NCBI GenBank assembly: GCA_050734915.1
Contig: JBOHUX010000133.1
Location: forward strand, 1 to 6,496
From: JBOHUX01 sp050734915
Lineage (GTDB): Bacteria > Chloroflexota > Dormibacteria > Dormibacterales > Dormibacteraceae
Length of the DNA stretch: 6,496 nucleotides
Direction of reading: 5' to 3'
Positions 1 to 4,730 of the stretch are shown here, one piece after another (position 1 is the first letter of the stretch; every line of letters begins with the position of its first letter). Both the position numbers and the translations under genes were made by a program. The notes below the pieces were generated by a model, which saw only the letters and a list, made by a program, of their open reading frames with translations, had not been told where the DNA came from and did not search any database.

Positions 1-781
1 GGGGTACCGAGCGCAGCAGCGACCAGGTGTAGGGGTGCTGCGGGCTCTTGAACATCCGCTCCACCGGACCCTCCTCGACGATCCGTCCCGCGTACATGAC
101 GATCACCCGTCGGCAGAGGCTGGCGACCAGTGCCATGTTGTGGGTGATCAACATGACCGCGGTCCCCAGGTCCCGGTTCAGCTGCTTCAGGAGCTCGATG
201 ATCTGGGCCTGGACGGTGACGTCGAGGGCGGTGGTGGGCTCGTCGGCGATGATCAGCGAGGGCTCGTTGGCGACCCCCATGGCGATCATCGCCCGCTGGC
301 GCATGCCGCCCGAGAACTGGTGCGGGTAGTCGCTCGACCGCCGCTCGGCGGCGGGGATCTGGACCTGCTTCAGGAGCGGCACCACGCGATCTCTGGACTG
401 GCGGTTCGTGAAGCGCCGGTGGGCCGTCATCGCCTCCTCGATCTGGGCGCCGACGCGGGTGACCGGGTTGAGGGAGGTCATCGGGTCCTGGAAGATCATG
501 GCGACGTCGTTGCCGCGGAACTCGCGGACCTCGTCGTCGCCCATCTTGACCACGTCCCGCCCCCCGAAGACGATCGATCCGGAGGTGATGCGCCCCGGGT
601 CGGGCACCAGGCGCAGGATCGAGAGCGCGGTCATCGTCTTGCCGCAGCCGGATTCCCCCACCACGCCGACGGTCTCGCCGGCGTCGATGTGCAGGTTGAC
701 GCCGTCCACCGCGTGCACGACGCCCCGAGACGTGCGGAACTGGGTGCGCAGGTCCTGGACCCGCAGGAGGTGGTCTGTCAA
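1..781 (-). CDS. oppD: Oligopeptide/dipeptide ABC transporter ATP-binding protein (OppD/DppD type), 3' end cut by window edge
   Basis: This is a cytoplasmic ATPase subunit that powers peptide import through the OppB/OppC channel. The visible 260 residues hold a complete ABC core: Walker A GESGCGKT (about 42-49), Q-loop in IFQDPMTSLNP (Q98), signature FSGGMRQR (156-163), Walker B LIIADEP (176-182, catalytic E181), D-loop ALD (185-187) and switch His214 in ITHN. The HPYTWSLLRSVP segment at the window edge is where the OppD/DppF family-specific C-terminal extension begins; that extension is missing here. I chose the TTG start at 781 because the family N-terminus (LLRVQDLRTQF...GVVHAVDGV) follows at once and an AGG lies 8 nt upstream. 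No ATG is available nearby. The gene starts 29 bp after the oppC stop, so it is almost certainly co-transcribed. Odd points: Walker A ends in KT rather than the commoner KS, and the switch His is followed by Asn instead of the usual Asp. Opp versus Dpp naming is not resolved. Confidence 0.95.
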   Translation of the reverse strand, partial: MTDHLLRVQDLRTQFRTSRGVVHAVDGVNLHIDAGETVGVVGESGCGKTMTALSILRLVPDPGRITSGSIVFGGRDVVKMGDDEVREFRGNDVAMIFQDPMTSLNPVTRVGAQIEEAMTAHRRFTNRQSRDRVVPLLKQVQIPAAERRSSDYPHQFSGGMRQRAMIAMGVANEPSLIIADEPTTALDVTVQAQIIELLKQLNRDLGTAVMLITHNMALVASLCRRVIVMYAGRIVEEGPVERMFKSPQHPYTWSLLRSVP

Positions 782-810
782 GCGCGTTGCCTGCCCGGCC
801 CCGGGTTGGC

Positions 811-1710
811 TCAGCGCCGCATGCGGGGGTCGAGGGCGTCGCGCAGCCCGTCCCCGATGAACGTGAAGGAGAGCATGGTGATGGCGATCGCCGCCGCTGG
901 GAAGAGCACCTGGGTGGGGCTGGCGTAGATCGCCTCGGTGCCGTCCAGGACCATCCGCCCCCAGGTCGGCGTGGGGGGCGGGATGCCGACCCCCAGGAAG
1001 CTCAGGATCGCCTCCAGGAGGATGGCGTTGGGGATCCCGAAGGTGACCTGGACGATGACCGGGCCGAGCGAGTTGGGGACCAGGTGCCGAAGGATGATCT
1101 TGAGCGGGGGCGAGCCGGTGGCGTGGGCGGCCTCGATGTACTCCTTCTCTTTGATCGAGAGCACCTGGCCCCGGATCAGCCGGGCGAGGCCGACCCAGTT
1201 GACGATCCCGATCGCGGCGAAGATCGACCACAGGCTGGCCCCGAAGACGGCGACCAGGACCAGCACGAAGATGAGGTCCGGGAAGGCGTACCAGATGTCG
1301 GTGAACCTCATCAGGAGGTTGTCCACCCGGCCCCCGAAGTAGCCCGCGGTGAGGCCGACCGTGCCCCCGATGACCAGGTAGATGCCCTGGACCAGGATCC
1401 CGATCAGAAGCGAGATCTGGGCCCCGAACATGAGCCGGCTCTGGATGTCGCGGCCCAGGGAGTCGGTCCCCAGCCAGTGCCCGGCGCCGGGCAGCAGACC
1501 GTTGAAGGCCACGTTCTGGGCGGTGGGATCCGCGATCAGGCCGATCCTCGCCAGGAGCGGGCTCAGGACCGCGTCGAGGACCAGGACGACGACGATCGCC
1601 GCCCCCAGCACGGCCACCTTGTTGCGGCGGAACCGCTGCCAGGCGTCGCTCCAGAGTCCGACCTGCTCGGGGACCTCCCAGTCGACCACCTCCTGGATGG
1701 CGGCGGCCAC
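811..1710 (-). CDS. oppC: Peptide ABC transporter permease, OppC/DppC type
   Basis: This is an inner-membrane permease that pairs with OppB to form the peptide channel. It has 299 residues, normal for the family. In order it shows a cytoplasmic N-tail ending in WQRFRRNKVAVLG (24-36), a first membrane helix at about 31-52, an extracytoplasmic loop with the family motif LGTDSLGRD (80-88), and then roughly five more hydrophobic segments (about 100-124, 138-157, 160-175, 217-237, 268-287). The EAA loop that docks to the ATPase is EYIEAAHATG...LRHLVPNSLGPV (190-218), with the invariant Gly199. The C-terminus DGLRDALDPRMRR is typical. The start is GTG; the next in-frame GTG is codon 8 and would not improve the fit. 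A GAGG lies 12 nt upstream, rather far, so translation is probably coupled to oppB, whose TAG stop is in the same frame with only one codon between. Membrane positions are by-eye estimates. Confidence 0.95.
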   Translation of the reverse strand: MAAAIQEVVDWEVPEQVGLWSDAWQRFRRNKVAVLGAAIVVVLVLDAVLSPLLARIGLIADPTAQNVAFNGLLPGAGHWLGTDSLGRDIQSRLMFGAQISLLIGILVQGIYLVIGGTVGLTAGYFGGRVDNLLMRFTDIWYAFPDLIFVLVLVAVFGASLWSIFAAIGIVNWVGLARLIRGQVLSIKEKEYIEAAHATGSPPLKIILRHLVPNSLGPVIVQVTFGIPNAILLEAILSFLGVGIPPPTPTWGRMVLDGTEAIYASPTQVLFPAAAIAITMLSFTFIGDGLRDALDPRMRR

Positions 1711-1713
1711 CGG

Positions 1714-2712
1714 CTACTCGAGCCTCACACGGGGGTCGATGAAGACGTAGAGGAGGTCCACCACGAGGTTGGCGACCGCGATCACGACCGAGAACAGGAT
1801 CGTGGTCCCGAGGATCATCGGGTAGTCGCGGGAGAGGACGGCGGTCACGAACGCGCGGCCGATGCCGGGGATGGCGAACACGGTCTCCACCACCACCGAG
1901 CCGGTGATCAGGAAGCCGAAGATCGGCCCGAGCGCGGTCACGACCGGGATCAGCGAGTTGCGCAGGATGTGCTGCATGACCACCAGCCGCTCCTTGAGCC
2001 CCTTCGCCCAGGCGGTGCGCACGAAGTCCTGGCGCAGCGTGTCGAGCGTGCTGGCGCGGGTCAGGCGGGCGATGAACGCGGTCGGCGTCAGCGCCAGCGT
2101 GATGGCGGGCATGATCAGGCGGTCGTCGAGCCCGAAGCCGGTCACGGGCAGGGAGAAGTTGCCGCCGGTGACGTTGTAGAGCGCGACCCCGAAGATGATG
2201 ATCAGGATGATGCCGGTGACGAAGTTGGGCACCGCGGCGCCGAAGGTGGCGAAGCCCATCGTCGCGTAGTCCACCGCGGTGTTCTGGCGGAGGGCGGCGA
2301 GGACGCCGAGCCCGATCCCGAACAGCGTGATCAGGAAGAACGCCAGCACCCCGATCGTGGCCGTGATCGGAATCCCGGTCAGGATCAGGTCGCTGACCGT
2401 CTTGCCCTGGTACTGGTAGGAGAGCCCGAAGTCGAAATGGGCCGCGTTCCAGACGTAGAGGACGAACTGGTTCTGGATCGGCTCGTTGAGGCCGTAGCGG
2501 AGATTGAGGGCGTTGATCACCGCCGGCGAGAGCTGGCGCCCGCCCGCCTTGTCCCAGGGGCTCCCGGGCGCGGCGTGCATGAGAGCGAAGGTGATCATGA
2601 CCACGAAGAGGACCACCGGCACCATCCACAGGACCCTCTTCACGACGTAGAGGGCGAACCGGGCCGAACGGCTGCTCGATCTGGACCCCAGGGTCAGGAT
2701 GTTGGTGGCCAC
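1714..2712 (-). CDS. oppB: Peptide ABC transporter permease, OppB/DppB type
   Basis: This is an inner-membrane permease, the first channel subunit of the importer. It has 332 residues. The first membrane helix (about 27-46) is followed by the usual extracytoplasmic region with APGSPWD (48-54) and LRYGLNEPIQNQFVLYVWN (71-89), as in the OppB N-terminal domain. Further hydrophobic segments lie at about 115-137, 153-177, 197-216, 252-278 and 301-325. The EAA loop is DFVRTAWAKGLKERLVVMQHILRNSLIPVVT (229-259), with Gly238 in the conserved place. The motif VVETVFAIPGIGR (274-286) is characteristic of OppB/DppB. The start is GTG at 2712, which gives about 18 extra Ser/Arg-rich residues before the usual family start near FALYVVKR. 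No strong Shine-Dalgarno is visible before it (AGGA is 15 or more nt away), so the exact start is less certain than the identity. The gene follows the OppA-type gene after a 92-bp gap that contains a strong hairpin. Confidence 0.94.
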   Translation of the reverse strand: MATNILTLGSRSSSRSARFALYVVKRVLWMVPVVLFVVMITFALMHAAPGSPWDKAGGRQLSPAVINALNLRYGLNEPIQNQFVLYVWNAAHFDFGLSYQYQGKTVSDLILTGIPITATIGVLAFFLITLFGIGLGVLAALRQNTAVDYATMGFATFGAAVPNFVTGIILIIIFGVALYNVTGGNFSLPVTGFGLDDRLIMPAITLALTPTAFIARLTRASTLDTLRQDFVRTAWAKGLKERLVVMQHILRNSLIPVVTALGPIFGFLITGSVVVETVFAIPGIGRAFVTAVLSRDYPMILGTTILFSVVIAVANLVVDLLYVFIDPRVRLE

Positions 2713-2757
2713 TGCTGTCGAGATGAAATCCTACAGGTTCAAATGGAGATCCGAGGG

Positions 2758-2785
2758 GAGGGGGCGCCCGCACGGGCGCCCCCTC
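2758..2785 (-). terminator. GC-rich intercistronic hairpin between the oppA-type gene and oppB
   Basis: This is a perfect inverted repeat with 13-nt arms (gagggggcgcccg and its complement) separated by 2 nt. As RNA it would fold as a 12-bp stem with a 4-nt loop. It begins 19 bp after the TAG stop of the binding-protein gene and ends 45 bp before the oppB start. No T-run follows on either strand, so it is not a classic intrinsic terminator. In ABC importer operons, a hairpin at this position commonly protects the 3' end of the binding-protein mRNA and reduces read-through into the permease genes. That role is inferred here; only the repeat itself is seen directly. Confidence 0.6.
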
Positions 2786-2804
2786 TGTCAGGTCGCTGGG
2801 CTAG

Positions 2805-4559
2805 CTAGTGCTTCGCGATGTAGATGGTGTCGTAGTGGAGGTCGCCCGGGGTGTACTCGTCGTCGGTGGGCGTCTTGGTCATGTTGGCGACGTAGGGCTT
2901 GACCAGGTCGTACTCGTACTGCTGGTAGATGAAGCCGACCGTCGCGGTGTCGATCAGCTGCTTCTGGGCCTTCAGGTACTCCTGGGCGCGCTGGCTCGCG
3001 TTGAGGTTGGTGTCCGCCTTGGCGACGAGCGCGTCGTAGCCGGGTAGGCCCCCGGTGGCGCCCACGCAGCCCCAGTTGAGCGAGCCGCAGGCGGCGGTGG
3101 TGAAGATGTCGAACCAGTCCTGCTGGTCCGGGTAGTCGGCGCCCCAGCCGTCGGGTCCGTAGATGTCGAACTGGCCGTGGCGGATGTGGGTGGTGACGGT
3201 GTGGCTGTCGAGAACATCCAGCTTGATGTTGGTGTGGAGGTTGGTGTTCCACTGGGCGACGATGAACTGATTGATGGTCTCGTTACCGGTCGTCGCCCGG
3301 GTCAGGAGCTTGATGTTGTCGAAGGCCGAGGGCTGGACGCCGGCCTTCTGGAGGTCGGCCCGGGCCGCGGCCGGGTCGAAGCTCTGGGCGTTGTCGCCGG
3401 TGTAGACGCCCGGCATCCCCTTGGGGATGAAGCTCTGCCACGCCTTGTCGGTGCCGTGCTCGACGTTGTTGACGAGCAGGTTCCGGTCGATCGACTTGGC
3501 GAACGCCATCCGGACCAGCGCCTTGTCGAAGGGCTTGACCTTGCTGTTGAAGGTCATCCAGAAGGTGCTCAGCGTCGGGTAAAGGTGTGCCTCCTTGCTG
3601 AGCTTGGGGTCGCCGCGGACCGTGGTCACGTCGGCGAGGGGGACGTTGAGGATGTCGAGCCCGCCCGTCTTGTAGAGGGAGTAGGCGGTGTTGGCGTCGG
3701 AGATGAAGAAGTAGGTCAGCTTCTGGATCTTGGGAGCCCCGTTCCAGTAGTAGGTGTTGGGGACCATGTCCACATGGTCCTTGGTGACGATGTCCTGGAT
3801 CTTGAAGGGGCCGTTGCCGACGATGGTGGAGGCGTTCTGCGCCCAGGCCTCCAGCTTGGCGGTGTCGGTGGACGCGGGCGCGGTGCCCCCGGCGGCCTGG
3901 TTGACGACGTCCGCCCGAAGCGGGACGCCGACCCAGAGGGTGCAGACCCACTTGAAGTAGGCGGCCTTGTGCTGGAGCTTGACCACGAAGGTGTGGGAGT
4001 CGGGGGCGGAGAGGCCGAGGCCGTTCAGGAAGCTGTCGATCTGGGCGGCGGTGGGGGTCGTCTTGGAGAACGCCAGCGTCGCGTAGTTCTGGCCCCCGGC
4101 GATGGTGCCGTCGAAGAAGGGGTCCACGTAGCCGGCCGCCAGGGCCGGGTTGAGCAGGTGCTTCCAGCCGTAGACGAAGTCCTGGGCGGTGACCGGCTTG
4201 CCGTCGCTCCACTTGCCGTTGGTGCGGAGGTGGAAGGTGTAGGTCAGCCCGTCGGGCGAGACGTCGTAGCTCTGGGCGGCGGCCCCGGTGACGTCGCTCC
4301 CGTCCGTCTTGGCCTTGAGCAGCGCCTCGAAGGTGTTGCGGCCGACGGCCGCCTCGTAGGTGTAGGTCTGCTGGGTGGGGTCGTAGCTGTTCGGCTCAAC
4401 GCCCTCGTTGATCCGAAGGACCTGCTGGCTGGCCGGAGCCGCGGCGACGCCGTTGCCGCCCGGGCCGCTCGCGCCGCCGCAGGCGACGGTGACGGTCGCC
4501 GCGGCTGACGCCAGGGCCAGCAGGCGGAGCGACCGAATGTGTCTCATCGACAGGTGCAT
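2805..4559 (-). CDS. oppA: OppA-type oligopeptide-binding lipoprotein (SBP family 5)
   Basis: This is a lipid-anchored extracytoplasmic receptor that captures peptides and delivers them to OppB/OppC. It has 584 residues. A positively charged start (MRHIRSLR) and hydrophobic stretch lead to a lipobox-like ATVTVAC with the lipid Cys at 27, then a Gly/Ala/Ser-rich linker to about 44. The -3 residue is Thr, unusual for a lipobox. Family-5 motifs follow: LTYTFHLRTNGKWSDGKPVTAQDFVYGW (105-132), very like E. coli OppA; VGNGPFKIQ (247-255); DKALVRMAFAKSIDR (345-359); and FDIYGPDGWGADYPD (464-478). By eye, Asp475 in GWGADY matches OppA Asp419, which binds the peptide amino terminus, while OppA Cys417 of the GWCADY motif is Gly473 here. 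The ATG at 4559 is chosen over the ATG four codons later because GAGGGA sits at good spacing (8 nt after GAGG). The gene has its own likely promoter upstream and precedes the permease genes. Peptide is the likely ligand; its length preference cannot be read from the sequence. Confidence 0.93.
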   Translation of the reverse strand: MHLSMRHIRSLRLLALASAAATVTVACGGASGPGGNGVAAAPASQQVLRINEGVEPNSYDPTQQTYTYEAAVGRNTFEALLKAKTDGSDVTGAAAQSYDVSPDGLTYTFHLRTNGKWSDGKPVTAQDFVYGWKHLLNPALAAGYVDPFFDGTIAGGQNYATLAFSKTTPTAAQIDSFLNGLGLSAPDSHTFVVKLQHKAAYFKWVCTLWVGVPLRADVVNQAAGGTAPASTDTAKLEAWAQNASTIVGNGPFKIQDIVTKDHVDMVPNTYYWNGAPKIQKLTYFFISDANTAYSLYKTGGLDILNVPLADVTTVRGDPKLSKEAHLYPTLSTFWMTFNSKVKPFDKALVRMAFAKSIDRNLLVNNVEHGTDKAWQSFIPKGMPGVYTGDNAQSFDPAAARADLQKAGVQPSAFDNIKLLTRATTGNETINQFIVAQWNTNLHTNIKLDVLDSHTVTTHIRHGQFDIYGPDGWGADYPDQQDWFDIFTTAACGSLNWGCVGATGGLPGYDALVAKADTNLNASQRAQEYLKAQKQLIDTATVGFIYQQYEYDLVKPYVANMTKTPTDDEYTPGDLHYDTIYIAKH

Positions 4560-4565
4560 GCGCGT

Positions 4566-4571
4566 TCCCTC
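4566..4571 (-). promoter_or_regulatory. Shine-Dalgarno site for the oppA-type gene
   Basis: GAGGGA on the minus strand, with 8 nt between GAGG and the ATG at 4559. It is the clearest ribosome-binding site in the window. It supports the first ATG as the start, rather than the second ATG four codons downstream. The stronger site here than before oppB, oppC or oppD fits a binding protein made in excess over the membrane subunits. Confidence 0.6.
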
Positions 4572-4651
4572 ATCAAGAATCGCTGCCCACCGCCTTCTTC
4601 CCGGGACCGCCGGGGCGAGAGTGCGCCGGCGAGGGCCACTTCCACTCCATT

Positions 4652-4664
4652 TGCCAGGTTGGCA
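4652..4664. promoter_or_regulatory. Operator-like palindrome at the predicted transcription start
   Basis: TGCCA-GGT-TGGCA is a perfect 5-bp inverted repeat with a 3-nt spacer. It begins about 6 nt beyond the predicted -10 element, so it would cover roughly +1 to +12 of the transcript, a usual place for a repressor operator. The arms are short and the symmetry does not extend outward. A chance occurrence is possible and no cognate regulator is visible in the window. Confidence 0.3.
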
Positions 4665-4669
4665 GGCGA

Positions 4670-4698
4670 ATTGTCCCGTGAATGGCGCCGGAAGTCAA
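4670..4698 (-). promoter_or_regulatory. Probable sigma70-type promoter for the oppA-type gene and downstream permease genes
   Basis: On the minus strand, TTGACT (4698-4693, five of six matches to the -35 consensus) is followed by an exact 17-nt spacer and GACAAT (4675-4670, four of six matches to the -10 consensus). Transcription would start near 4663, giving a leader of about 100 nt before the ATG at 4559. The element lies in the 171-bp gap between the two binding-protein genes, where a promoter would be expected. It is among the more AT-rich spots of an otherwise GC-rich window. The assignment is by eye and not tested. Confidence 0.5.
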
Positions 4699-4730
4699 TG
4701 GGGTCCCCACCGGGCGCGCCTTTGGACGGG

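Noticed and set aside
35..928. A 297-codon plus-strand open frame over the ATPase gene
   Set aside because: The minus strand encodes a complete ABC core with all motifs here; the plus-strand product has no recognisable features.
1689..1694. Perfect AGGAGG on the minus strand just inside oppC
   Set aside because: No ATG, GTG or TTG follows in frame at a usable distance; it encodes the Gln-Glu-Val residues of the protein.
2713..2757. Possible separate promoter for oppB (TTGAAC-like -35)
   Set aside because: No acceptable -10 hexamer lies at 16-18 nt spacing, so I do not call it despite the locally lower GC content.
787..2808. A 673-codon open frame on the plus strand opposite oppB and oppC
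   Set aside because: Its product is a low-complexity Asp/Glu/Gly/Arg-rich chain, typical of the antisense of GC-rich coding DNA, and the minus strand holds two unmistakable permeases over the same bases.
3177..4508. A 443-codon plus-strand open frame opposite the OppA-type gene
   Set aside because: It is a Val/Gly/Asp/Leu-rich low-complexity product with no domain or ribosome site; it mirrors codon bias of the real gene on the minus strand.
4608..4631. 6-bp inverted repeat (CGCCGG / CCGGCG, 12-nt loop) in the leader of the OppA-type gene
   Set aside because: Short all-GC arms are expected by chance at this base composition, and there is no riboswitch-like conserved pattern.
4699..4709. TGGGG-T-CCCCA palindrome as a terminator of the upstream binding-protein gene
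   Set aside because: The one-base loop cannot form and the shortened stem would be only about 3-4 bp, with no T-run after it.
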